Source: Mesorhizobium sp. 65-26 (GTDB taxonomy: Bacteria > Pseudomonadota > Alphaproteobacteria > Rhizobiales > Rhizobiaceae). From it: a DNA stretch of 64,000 nt. Every line of letters starts with the position of its first letter. Positions within the stretch are counted from its first letter, which is position 1. This document shows, piece after piece, positions 55,533 to 63,687 of the stretch. The notes beneath the pieces are model-generated. The model searched no databases. It was given only the letters and a program-made list of their open reading frames with translations, and was not told where the DNA came from. A program made the position numbers and the translations under genes. The stretch lies in the NCBI GenBank assembly GCA_001899205.1, contig MKVL01000009.1, positions 1 through 64,000 on the forward strand. Reading direction: 5' to 3'.

Positions 55533-55931
55533 TCAGGGCACGGGCGAATTGAAGACCGCTTCGATGCGATGGCCATCCGGATCGATGACGAATGCCGCGT
55601 AATAGTGCGGACCGTAGTGCGCCCGCAAACCGGGTCCGCCATTGTCACGGCCGCCTTGCGCGAGCGCGGCGGCATGAAAACGCGCGATGCTGTCACGGTC
55701 GGGAGCGGCGAAGGCCAGATGAAAGCCGGCGCCGGGCGGACGTCGCTTGCCGCTCTGCTTGAGCGCCAGCTTGTCGCCGCCGCCGGGAAGGCCGTAGCCG
55801 ACGGCCTGGCCTGTCTCACCCGGCCTCAGATCCTCCCAGACCCTGACGTAGCCGAGCGGAGCAAGGGCTGCGTCGTAAAAGGCGGCGGCGCGTTCGATAT
55901 CCGACACGCCGAGAGAAATGTGATGGAGCAA
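55533..55931 (-). CDS. VOC-family protein (TTG start)
   Basis: A 132-residue glyoxalase-fold protein. I choose TTG 55931 because GGGAGG sits five bases before it and the fold begins at once (LLHHISLGVSDIERAAAFY). The C-terminal DPDGHRIEAVFN carries the last metal Glu. The in-frame ATG 78-93 bases upstream would add an unrelated N-terminus. The substrate is unknown. Confidence 0.82.
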   Translation of the reverse strand: MLHHISLGVSDIERAAAFYDAALAPLGYVRVWEDLRPGETGQAVGYGLPGGGDKLALKQSGKRRPPGAGFHLAFAAPDRDSIARFHAAALAQGGRDNGGPGLRAHYGPHYYAAFVIDPDGHRIEAVFNSPVP

Positions 55932-56030
55932 GCCAGCCTCCCGCTCGTCTTCAGAATCGACCCGTGAGCATCCGGTGCGATTTTGGCAGGCCTGCCCGGC
56001 AAAAGCCATGATCGCCGGTATCAAGGCCGG

Positions 56031-56546
56031 ATGACCATCGCAACCGATCCTCTCCTCCCCGGCACCAGCAGACGCACGCTGCTCAAGATGGCTGGCCTCG
56101 CGACGCTTACCGGACTTGCCGCCTGCGGCACCGTCTCGCCGTCGCTTCCGACAGGCGAAAGCGCGGGTGTCTCATCTTCGGCGACGGCGACGCTCGCCCG
56201 CCTTCGCGCCACGGCCGGGCGCGGCCCGCTGGTGCCCGATGCCCAGCTCGAACAGGCAGCGCTCCAGCAGGCCGGCTACATGGCGGCGCGCGGCCGCATG
56301 AGCCACACGACCGGCTGGGGCAAGGATTTCGCCTCACGCATGAAGGACAATGGCGTGCGGGGCGCGGCGGCCGAGAACATTGCCGCTGGCCGATTCGACC
56401 TCGACAAGCTGTTCGATATCTGGATGCATTCGGACGGCCACCGCCGCAACATCCTCGACACGGACTTCAACCGCTTCGGGCTGGCCTATACGCGCGACGG
56501 ACGCGACCCCGGCCTGCGCTATTGGGCGCTCGTGCTCGGAAGGTAG
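56031..56546 (+). CDS. CAP/SCP-domain lipoprotein
   Basis: A 171-residue secreted protein of the cysteine-rich-secretory (CAP) fold. The N-terminus SRRTLLKMAGLATL resembles a Tat-type signal and ends in a lipobox (LTGLAACG, Cys near residue 28). CAP motifs include HTTGWGKDFASRM, AAENIAAG and WMHSDGHRRNIL. Bacterial CAP proteins are little understood; membrane lipid or peptidoglycan contact is possible. Confidence 0.87.
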   Translation: MTIATDPLLPGTSRRTLLKMAGLATLTGLAACGTVSPSLPTGESAGVSSSATATLARLRATAGRGPLVPDAQLEQAALQQAGYMAARGRMSHTTGWGKDFASRMKDNGVRGAAAENIAAGRFDLDKLFDIWMHSDGHRRNILDTDFNRFGLAYTRDGRDPGLRYWALVLGR

Positions 56547-56560
56547 CACCGGCCGTCTCT

Positions 56561-56730
56561 CTGGCGCATGTCGTTTGCCCCAAAACCGCTACGCACTTTT
56601 GGGCGACAGGCGTGCTTGTCTGGCGCATGTCGTCTGCCCCAAAACCGCTATGCACTTTTGGCGGCAGGCGTGCTTGTCTGGCGCATGTCGTTGCCCAAAA
56701 CCGCTATGCACTTTTGGGCGGCAGGCGCTA
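56561..56730. repeat. Three tandem copies of a 58-base palindromic repeat
   Basis: The unit starts CTGGCGCATGTCGTTTGCCC, continues CAAAACCGCTACGCACTTTT and ends GGGCGACAGGCGTGCTTGT. Copies lie at 56561-56619, 56620-56677 and 56678-56730. Each can fold, since TGTCG...GCCC...AAAA faces TTTT...GGGC...GACA. The last copy runs into the stop of the oxygenase gene. A diverged single copy is at 42.65 kb. Confidence 0.85.
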
Positions 56731-57711
56731 TTTGGTCGTCGCCTTGAACTTGCCCATCAGATAGGGGCCGGACAGGACCGGCTCGTATTTCGGCGCCTCG
56801 CCGTCGGCCAGACACACGTCCAGCACCCTGATCTCCGCATGCCAGTTCGGCTGATGGAAAAAGGCCATTGACTGGCGCCGGTCCTGGCCGCCCTCCTCCG
56901 CCGGCGGGTTGACCACCCGATGCACCGTGGACACCCATCGATCGTTCGTCCAGCGCGCCATGAGATCGCCGATGTTGATGACGAAAGCGCCGGGAACCGG
57001 CGGTACCGGCGTCCATTCACCGCTGGGCGCGATGATCTCCAGGCCGCGCGACCCGGCCTGCGGCAAGAGGATCGTCAGGCTGCCATAATCCGTGTGGGCG
57101 CCGGCGCGGATCTGGCCCGGCTTGGGCGCGACATGCTGCTCCGGATAGTTGAGTGCCCTCAGGGCGCTGATCGGCGCATTGAGATAGCTGTCGAAATAGG
57201 TCTCGGGAAGGCCAAGCGCGGTGGCGAAGACGCGCATGATACGTACGGCCAGGTCTTCGAGCGCCGCGTAATAGGCCTTCCAGGCGTCGATGAATCCTTC
57301 CGGCGCTTCGGGCCAGATGGTCTCGGCGTAACAGAAGGCCAGCGCCTCCCGGTCTGTCATGCCCGCCGGCACGCGAAGCGGTCCGCCGTTGAAGCTCTCC
57401 TTGAGGTCGGGCGGCGTGTCGACATTGCGGGATTTGGCCAGCGCTTCCATCTCCGGGCCGAGATAGCCGTAGGGATAGCCTTTGTAGGGCGCCTTCGAGC
57501 GCTGCTTTTGCTCGGGCGGCAAGTCGAAGAAGGCACGAGCCCTCAACCATGCCGCATCGATCACCGTCTGCGGAATACCGTGATTGCTTACTGCGAGGAA
57601 ACCTGTGTCGCGGCAGATGCGGTCAACCTCGGCGCCAAGCGCCTTCTTGCCGCCGGCATCGGAGCTTTCGAACCGGCCGAGATCGAATACCGGAAATGTC
57701 GGGTTCTGCAT
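56728..57711 (-). CDS. Isopenicillin-N-synthase-like Fe(II)/2-oxoglutarate oxygenase
   Basis: A 327-residue member of the IPNS/2OG-Fe(II) family. The N-terminal DIOX_N domain (FPVFDLGRFESSDA) is followed by the oxygenase domain with iron ligands in AGAHTDYGSLTI (HxD) and STVHRVVNP (His), and the RQSMAFF motif that binds 2-oxoglutarate. Bacterial members are mostly of unknown substrate, despite the penicillin name. GAGGAAG precedes ATG 57711. Its stop overlaps the tandem repeat. Confidence 0.9.
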   Translation of the reverse strand: MQNPTFPVFDLGRFESSDAGGKKALGAEVDRICRDTGFLAVSNHGIPQTVIDAAWLRARAFFDLPPEQKQRSKAPYKGYPYGYLGPEMEALAKSRNVDTPPDLKESFNGGPLRVPAGMTDREALAFCYAETIWPEAPEGFIDAWKAYYAALEDLAVRIMRVFATALGLPETYFDSYLNAPISALRALNYPEQHVAPKPGQIRAGAHTDYGSLTILLPQAGSRGLEIIAPSGEWTPVPPVPGAFVINIGDLMARWTNDRWVSTVHRVVNPPAEEGGQDRRQSMAFFHQPNWHAEIRVLDVCLADGEAPKYEPVLSGPYLMGKFKATTK

Positions 57712-57798
57712 CGTCTCGCTTCCTCCGTTGCGAACGTCGGTTCGGGAAACGATGCAGTCCGGTCCGTGAACCGGCTAGGACCAACCGATGCGCTAGTC

Positions 57799-59331
57799 CT
57801 AGTCCATATGGACGGCCGGAGCGCCGCCTGTTGGAGCCGCCTTCGGTTTGCGCAACAGGAACACGAACGGGATGGCGAGCAGCGTCATCACCATCAGGAT
57901 CTTGAAGTCGTTGATGTAGGAAATCATCATCGCCTGCAGGTTCACCACCCTGTCGACCTGTGACAGCGCTGTCGGATCGCCGCTCGCCGCCGCCGGCGAA
58001 ACCGCCCAGAGATTGGGATTGTACGGATTGATGAAAGCGGCGAGCTCGCCGTGATTGATCTGCGTGTTGCGCACCATCAGAAACGTCACCACCGAGACAC
58101 CGATCGACGAACCGAGATTGCGCACCAGGCTGAACAGAGCGGTGGCGTCCGTGCGGTAGCGAGCGTCGAGCGTGGCGAAGGCGACCGTCGACAGCGGCAC
58201 GAACACCATGCCCATGCCCAATCCCTGGATGATGCCCGAGCTGATGATGAGCCAGTTGTCCATCTGCGGCGTGAAGCTCGCCATGGTGTAGAGCGATTGC
58301 GCGGTGAGCAGGAAGCCGATGACGACGAGAATCCTCGCGTCGATCCTGTGCATGATGCGACCGACCACTAGCATCGAAATCATCGTGCCGATGCCGCGCG
58401 GCCCCATGACGACACCGATGGTGATGGTCGGGTAGCCGAAGATGGTCGACAGCATCGGCGGCAGCAGCGACATCGAGGCCAGGATCAGCACACCCATCAC
58501 GAAAATGAAGGCGAGGCCGGTCACGAAATTCCGATCGAGGAAAATCTTGGGGTCGATGAACGGATGCTCCGCCGTCACCATGTGGATGATGAAGACCCAG
58601 AAGCCGGTGAGTGAAAGGCCAAGCTCGATCCAGATCTCGGGCGAGGAGAACCAGTCGACCTCGCCGCCGCGGTCGAGCATGAGCTGCAGCGCGCCGACGC
58701 CGAGCGAGATCATGGCGAAGCCGAAGAAATCGAAGCTTCGCACCCGCCTGGCGACGGCCGGCAGATAGGCGATCATCCCGAGCAGCGCCAGTATGCCGAC
58801 CGGAAGGTTGATGAAGAAGACCCAGCGCCAGTTGAAGTTCTCGGTCAGCCAGCCGCCAAGCGTCGGACCAAGGATCGGCCCCAGCATGATGCCCGCGCCC
58901 CAGATGGCCATCGCCTGGCCGTGGCGCTCCCTGGGATTGATGTCGAGCAGGAAGGTTTGCGACAGCGGCACGATCGCCGCGCCGAACACGCCCTGCATCA
59001 GCCGGAAGAAGACCATGGTCTCCAGGCTCCATGCAAGGCCGCACAGCATGGAGAAAGCGGTAAAGCCAACCACGGACGTCAGGAACAGTTCCTTGCGGCC
59101 GAAACGGTCGGCAAGCCAGCCCGTGACGGGCGTCATGATCGCCGCGGCGACGATATAGGACGTCAGCACCCAGTTGATGTTGTCGGGCGAGGCGCCGAGA
59201 TCGCCGGTCATGGTCGGCAGGGCGACATTCGCGATGGTGGTGTCCAGCGCCTGCATGATGGTCGCCAACATGAGCGCGACCGTAATCAGCCCACGATGTG
59301 GCACTTCTTTGAATGGCTCTGGCGTGCTCAT
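57799..59331 (-). CDS. emrB: DHA2-family MFS drug exporter (EmrB type)
   Basis: A 510-residue proton-driven exporter with 14 predicted spans. Family signs are LDTTIANVALPTMTGDLGAS (read as DTTIANVALPTM) near residue 30, WLADRFGRKELFL (motif A) near 80 and GPILGPTLGGWLTENFNWRW (read as GPILGPTLGG, motif C). With the HlyD-type protein upstream it can span the envelope. A gap of 381 bases separates it from emrA, unlike the tight pair seen elsewhere. Confidence 0.93.
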   Translation of the reverse strand: MSTPEPFKEVPHRGLITVALMLATIMQALDTTIANVALPTMTGDLGASPDNINWVLTSYIVAAAIMTPVTGWLADRFGRKELFLTSVVGFTAFSMLCGLAWSLETMVFFRLMQGVFGAAIVPLSQTFLLDINPRERHGQAMAIWGAGIMLGPILGPTLGGWLTENFNWRWVFFINLPVGILALLGMIAYLPAVARRVRSFDFFGFAMISLGVGALQLMLDRGGEVDWFSSPEIWIELGLSLTGFWVFIIHMVTAEHPFIDPKIFLDRNFVTGLAFIFVMGVLILASMSLLPPMLSTIFGYPTITIGVVMGPRGIGTMISMLVVGRIMHRIDARILVVIGFLLTAQSLYTMASFTPQMDNWLIISSGIIQGLGMGMVFVPLSTVAFATLDARYRTDATALFSLVRNLGSSIGVSVVTFLMVRNTQINHGELAAFINPYNPNLWAVSPAAASGDPTALSQVDRVVNLQAMMISYINDFKILMVMTLLAIPFVFLLRKPKAAPTGGAPAVHMD

Positions 59332-59712
59332 GACATGGAACTTCCAGCCGGTAACAAAATCGTGTAGGTCTGGTGCAAGGTTTCCGGGCGGCGAGGCTTT
59401 CCATGCGGAGAGACACTCATCGCGGTGGGACGCGATATCGATGCGGGGGTCACATCAATCGAGCGTCTCGATGGAATGGGCGCCCGCCGCCCGGAAACCG
59501 AAGGACCGAAAGATATCGGCGCTGAATGATCGGACTTCGAAGCCAGCCGCGCTGCGACCGGCACCGCAATCATCCCAGCGCGACCTCCCATCGGACCAAA
59601 CCTGCCATCTTCGTTACCTCTTGCTCCCAAGCGATCCTGGCGAAGTCGCCCGTCGCTCTAAGTCTTTGTCCTCAAACAGCCCCGGAACGCGTCGCGCTTT
59701 CCTGGAACTGCC
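59332..59712. other. Unexplained 381-base gap between emrA and emrB
   Basis: I see no convincing gene. A minus-strand frame of 100 codons (59328-59630) has a composition unlike its neighbours and no recognisable motif, so I leave it out. The region has no strong terminator. It may contain a second promoter for emrB or be a remnant of lost sequence. Confidence 0.5.
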
Positions 59713-60882
59713 CTAGTTTGCCTCGCTGGCGGTGGCATGGCCGAACAGTTTCGGCAGACCACGGGCAACCCCTGTATCGACCGTGACCGTCGCGCTCATG
59801 CCGGTGCGCAGCGCCATCCTGGCATCGGGATCGTTCAGTTCCAGGCGCACCGGGATGCGCTGTGTGACCTTGACCCAGTTGCCCGTGGCGTTCTGGGCAG
59901 GCAGCAGCGAAAACTCCGCGCCTGTTCCGGCGCCTATGGCCTTCACCGTCGCCTGGAAGGTCCTGTCCGGATAGGTGTCGAGGACGATGTCGGCCTTCTG
60001 GCCAGGCTTCATATTGGTGAGCTGTGTTTCCTTGAAATTGGCGTCGACCCAGATGTCACCGGTCTCGACCAGGGAAAACAGCGGCGTGCCACTGCCGACG
60101 AACTGTCCGACCTTGAATGACGAAGCTTGCGAGACGACGCCATCCGCCGGAGCCCTGACGGTGGTCTGCGCGAGATCGTAGGCGGCCTTGTCGCGCGCTG
60201 CCAGGGCCGACATGACAGTCGGATGCTTGTCGGTTTCGATATCGGGATTGCCGCCGAGCGCCGCCTTGGCGCTGACGATACCCTGCTGCGCGACGGCCAG
60301 TTGCTGCTTGGCCTTGTCGAGGTCGTTGCGGGCCTGGTCGAGCGACGACTTGGCGTTGATGCCTTTCTGGGCAAGGTCGGCCGCGCGGTCATATTGCGAC
60401 TGCGCATAATCGACTTCGCTCGAAGCGGACTTTTCCTGCGCCATCGCCTGACTATAGGCGGCGCGCAACTGCTCGACGTTGAGGCGCGCGGCGGCGACCG
60501 CCGCATCAGCCTGGGCAAGCGCGATCCGGTGAGGCTCGGGGTCAATGGCAAACAGCACGTCGCCCTTCTTGACAAGCTGGTTGTCGGCGATGTCGACCTG
60601 AACGACTCGACCAGCGATGTCGGAGGCGATCGACACCTTGGCTTGCTGAAGGTTGGCGTTCTCGGTTTCCTGGTAGCGGCCACCGGTGACCCAGACATAG
60701 CCGCCGGCCGCGGCAAGCACGAGAGGCAGCGCGACCATCAGCAGCAAACGACCGGGGCCGCGCTTCTTCTTCAAAGCGGCCGGAGCCGGCTGCATGGGCG
60801 GAGGTGTCACGGCCACAGGCTGCGAAGGCGCTTCCATCTCCAGCTTGGTAACGTTCTCTTCCACTTTGGCCACGGCATTCAT
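59713..60882 (-). CDS. emrA: HlyD-family membrane-fusion protein (EmrA type)
   Basis: A 389-residue adaptor with one N-terminal membrane span (RLLLMVALPLVLAAAGGYVWV in part) after a Pro-rich cytoplasmic tail. It has the biotinyl-lipoyl-like halves (IASDIAGRVVQVDIADNQLV and VRAPADGVVSQASSFKVGQF, each 20 residues) and a coiled-coil hairpin between. It links EmrB to an outer-membrane channel. It overlaps the marR stop by 4 bases (ATGA). Confidence 0.93.
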   Translation of the reverse strand: MNAVAKVEENVTKLEMEAPSQPVAVTPPPMQPAPAALKKKRGPGRLLLMVALPLVLAAAGGYVWVTGGRYQETENANLQQAKVSIASDIAGRVVQVDIADNQLVKKGDVLFAIDPEPHRIALAQADAAVAAARLNVEQLRAAYSQAMAQEKSASSEVDYAQSQYDRAADLAQKGINAKSSLDQARNDLDKAKQQLAVAQQGIVSAKAALGGNPDIETDKHPTVMSALAARDKAAYDLAQTTVRAPADGVVSQASSFKVGQFVGSGTPLFSLVETGDIWVDANFKETQLTNMKPGQKADIVLDTYPDRTFQATVKAIGAGTGAEFSLLPAQNATGNWVKVTQRIPVRLELNDPDARMALRTGMSATVTVDTGVARGLPKLFGHATASEAN

Positions 60883-61358
60883 GCTGCTGCGCCTTCCGTA
60901 CTCTTGACCTTCTCGCAGGATGGCGTTTCGCCATCCGCCAGGTTCTCCGCCATCGCTTCCAGCGCCCTGATGAGGACGTGTCGATCACCCGTCGAGACAC
61001 CCGTTAGCGATTCTTCGTAAACTTCTCCTGCCAGACTCTTGATCTGGGCATAGGCCTCCCTCGCCTTCGGCGTCGGGAAAATCATCCGGACACGACGGTC
61101 GGTCGCGTCGGCGCGGCGTTCGATCCAGCCGCTTTCCTCCATGCGGTCGACCAGTCGCGAGACGCTGATCGGCTCGATTTCAAGGAGCTCGGCAAGCCTC
61201 GCCTGCGCAACGCCTTCCTCCTTGGCGACGCGGACCAGAAGCCGCCACTGCGCCGAGGAAAGCCCCACGCCACTGGCGCGCGCCTCGAAGCGCTTGCGCA
61301 GCAGGCGTTGCACATCGTGGATCAGGAAGCCCAATCTATCTATGCCGGAGGAGACCAT
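60879..61358 (-). CDS. MarR-family repressor of the emr operon
   Basis: A 159-residue regulator with the MarR winged helix (LSSAQWRLLVRVAKEEG, LAELLEIEPISVSRLVDRME, and the wing ATDRRVRMIFPT). I place the start at ATG 61358 because the promoter predicts transcription from exactly this base and the ATG nine bases upstream would fall inside the -10 box. It heads marR-emrA-emrB and is expected to repress it until a toxic compound binds. Confidence 0.9.
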   Translation of the reverse strand: MVSSGIDRLGFLIHDVQRLLRKRFEARASGVGLSSAQWRLLVRVAKEEGVAQARLAELLEIEPISVSRLVDRMEESGWIERRADATDRRVRMIFPTPKAREAYAQIKSLAGEVYEESLTGVSTGDRHVLIRALEAMAENLADGETPSCEKVKSTEGAAA

Positions 61359-61393
61359 GAGCGGCATATATAATAAGCGTGCTTACTATTCAA
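61358..61393 (-). promoter_or_regulatory. Promoter and MarR operator of marR-emrAB
   Basis: On the minus strand TTGAAT (61393-61388), a 17-base spacer and TATATG (61370-61365) give a good promoter, with the start at about 61358, the A of the marR ATG. The spacer contains a near-perfect palindrome: on the plus strand TAAGC (61374-61378), GT, GCTTA (61381-61385), extended to 61370-61389 with one mismatch. A repressor there would block RNA polymerase. Confidence 0.6.
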
Positions 61394-61564
61394 GCCGCCC
61401 TTTCGGCCGGAAGAAAATAATTGCGACCGCCGTCATGCATCGTGCCCGGCGCCGTGCAAAAAGAGCTTCATGCACCAAAGCAAAGGCGGCTCGCTCCCCG
61501 CGGCGAAAGGCGGTCTGTTGCGCGACAACGCGATGTCGATGCGCGACGACAATACGGAGGATCG

Positions 61565-62494
61565 ATGATCGACATCTGGCGGGTGGGCATTGTTCCGGAG
61601 CCGATCGAGAAGGCTCTGAACCCGGAGGGGCTGGACAAGAAGAGTCGCGTCATCTGGCTGCCCGACCAGGGTCCCTTCCGCTACATCGCCGACCCGTTCG
61701 GCCTCGCGCATGACGGGCTCTTCACCGTCCTCGTCGAATTCTACGACCATCGGGTGGGCCGCGGCGAAATCCACTATTACAGCTACGACGTTGCCTGGCG
61801 CCTGAAAGAGCGCGGCGTTGCCCTGCGGCAGGACTTTCACCTCTCCTATCCGCAAGTGATCCGGCAGGGGGAAGACATCTTCATGCTGCCGGAAGCCTAC
61901 CAGAGCGGACGGTTGACGCTTTACCAGGCGGTCGACTTTCCCAGGACATGGCGTCCCGTAGCCGTACTGATGGAAGAGCCGGCCGTGGATGCGACGGTCG
62001 TCCGCCACCAGGATCGATGGTGGATGTTCCATGCGCTCCACGGACAGGACGGCAGGGACCTGCGCGAATTGCACGTGGCCTTCGCCGATGATCTGACGGG
62101 CCCCTGGCGCGGCCACGCGGCCAACCCGGTTCGCACGGGGCGGGAATCGTCCCGTCCCGGCGGGTCGCCGATCATGCACAATGGCCAGCTCTATCTTCCG
62201 GCGCAGGATTGCGTTGCCGGCTACGGCTCGGCGCTCCACCTACTGCGGATCGACGAACTCAGCCCCGACGCGTTCTCCGCCAGCATCGTCAGACGGCTGT
62301 CGCCCGAGGGCTGGCTCCACGGATATCGCGACGGGCTGCATACGCTCTCCGACGGCGGCGCAGTCACCCTGATCGACGTCAAGCGCAACGAACGCCCTCG
62401 CATGCGCCATGTCATCAAGATGCGGAAATGGCTGCGACGGCAGTTGAACCGTATGCGGCCAGGCAAACCAGTATCCGAGGCACCGTCCGGCTAG
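61565..62494 (+). CDS. Glucosamine inositolphosphorylceramide transferase-like beta-propeller protein
   Basis: A 309-residue protein starting at ATG 61565 after CGGAGG. It shows the five-bladed propeller repeats of the GINT1 N-terminal / GH43-like fold: YIADPFGLAHDG, HLSYPQVIRQGEDIFMLPEA, and GGSPIMHNGQLYLPAQDC, each with the acidic or His residues typical of a glycan-binding face. No signal peptide is present. Bacterial copies usually lie in surface polysaccharide clusters, but none is visible here. The role is unknown. Confidence 0.72.
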   Translation: MIDIWRVGIVPEPIEKALNPEGLDKKSRVIWLPDQGPFRYIADPFGLAHDGLFTVLVEFYDHRVGRGEIHYYSYDVAWRLKERGVALRQDFHLSYPQVIRQGEDIFMLPEAYQSGRLTLYQAVDFPRTWRPVAVLMEEPAVDATVVRHQDRWWMFHALHGQDGRDLRELHVAFADDLTGPWRGHAANPVRTGRESSRPGGSPIMHNGQLYLPAQDCVAGYGSALHLLRIDELSPDAFSASIVRRLSPEGWLHGYRDGLHTLSDGGAVTLIDVKRNERPRMRHVIKMRKWLRRQLNRMRPGKPVSEAPSG

Positions 62495-62757
62495 ATGCCT
62501 CGGACCGCGGGCTTCATCCACAGGCACGAGGGCTGGTCATTTGACATTTGCAACCCGGCAAAGGCTGGGCAACTATGCGGCCGTCAAATGCAAAACCCCA
62601 TTCCTGTGATTGATTTCGATGTTCGCTTCATTCGCTCCGTGAGCGGGACAGAGCTATTGCGACTTTCACAATCGGCACTCTAGGAAAAGACAGCAACTGG
62701 CGATCCTTCGCTTCTGATGTTCGCGTTGGACCGCCGACGATGGCGGGAGGAACCACG

Positions 62758-63672
62758 ATGAAACTTGGACTGCTTACGGCCCCATTCCCGGATACGCCGC
62801 TTGCCGATGTCGCGGACTGGGCAAGCGCTTCCGGCTTCGAGACCCTGGAGATCGCATGCTGGCCGAAATCGACCGGTCAGGCGCGCCGCTACGCGGGAAC
62901 GTCCCATATCGATGTCGCCTCGGTTTCGGAACAGCAAGCGCGCGAGATTTCGGCCATGCTCGGCGAAAAGGGCCTCTCGATATCGGCGCTCGGCTACTAC
63001 CCCAACCCGTTGCATCCGGACGCGGCCCACCGCGAGGCGGTCATCGGACATCTGAAGGACGTGATCACCGCCGCCGGCAAGATGGGGGGCGGGCTGGTCA
63101 ACACTTTCTGCGGCGGCGACGCGTCGAAGGCGCTGGACGACAATTGGCAGGATGCGCTGAAGGTCTGGCCGGACGTCATCGCCTTCGCCCGGGACAAGGG
63201 GGTGAAGCTGGCTTTCGAAAACTGCCCGATGATCTTCAGCCGCGACGAATGGCCGGGCGGACACAACATCGCCTATTCACCGCTGATCTGGCGTCGCATC
63301 TTCGAGGCATGGGGCGGCGACGTCGGCATGAATTTCGATCCCTCGCACCTCGTCTGGCAGATGATAGACCAGGGACGGTTCATCCGCGAATTCGGCGCGC
63401 ATATCGTCCACGCGCACGCCAAGGACCTCATGATCGACCGCGACGGACTCTACGAGCGCGGCATCATGTCGGCGGGCATCGGCTGGCAGGTACCGCGCAT
63501 GCCCGGGCTCGGCGAGGTCGACTGGACCGTGTTCTTCTCCGGCCTCTACCGGGCCGGCTATGACGGGCCTATCGTCATCGAACACGAGGACCGCCGTTTC
63601 GAAGGCAGCGACGAAGCGGTAAAGCGCGGCTTCCTGCTTGCCCGCGACGTGCTTCGGCCGCTGGTCAAGTAA
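62758..63672 (+). CDS. Sugar phosphate isomerase/epimerase-family TIM barrel (AP endonuclease 2 fold)
   Basis: A 304-residue barrel starting at ATG 62758, eight bases after GGGAGGAA. The metal-ligand positions are visible as Glu in KLAFENCPM, Asp and His in NFDPSHLVWQ, His in HAHAKDL and Glu in IVIEHEDRRFEG. These features fit xylose-isomerase-like epimerases, such as those acting on inositol- or ketose-derived compounds. The exact substrate is not clear. The 263-base gap before it holds no gene. Confidence 0.9.
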   Translation: MKLGLLTAPFPDTPLADVADWASASGFETLEIACWPKSTGQARRYAGTSHIDVASVSEQQAREISAMLGEKGLSISALGYYPNPLHPDAAHREAVIGHLKDVITAAGKMGGGLVNTFCGGDASKALDDNWQDALKVWPDVIAFARDKGVKLAFENCPMIFSRDEWPGGHNIAYSPLIWRRIFEAWGGDVGMNFDPSHLVWQMIDQGRFIREFGAHIVHAHAKDLMIDRDGLYERGIMSAGIGWQVPRMPGLGEVDWTVFFSGLYRAGYDGPIVIEHEDRRFEGSDEAVKRGFLLARDVLRPLVK

Positions 63673-63687
63673 AGTTCCGATACCGCC

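Noticed and set aside
59328-59630. 100-codon minus-strand frame before emrB
   Set aside because: It has no ribosome site or recognisable motif, and it overlaps the emrB start. It is left as unexplained sequence.
62538-62590. 8-base inverted repeat CATTTGAC...GTCAAATG before the TIM-barrel isomerase gene
   Set aside because: The arms are 37 bases apart and short. This is close to chance level, with no regulator gene adjacent.
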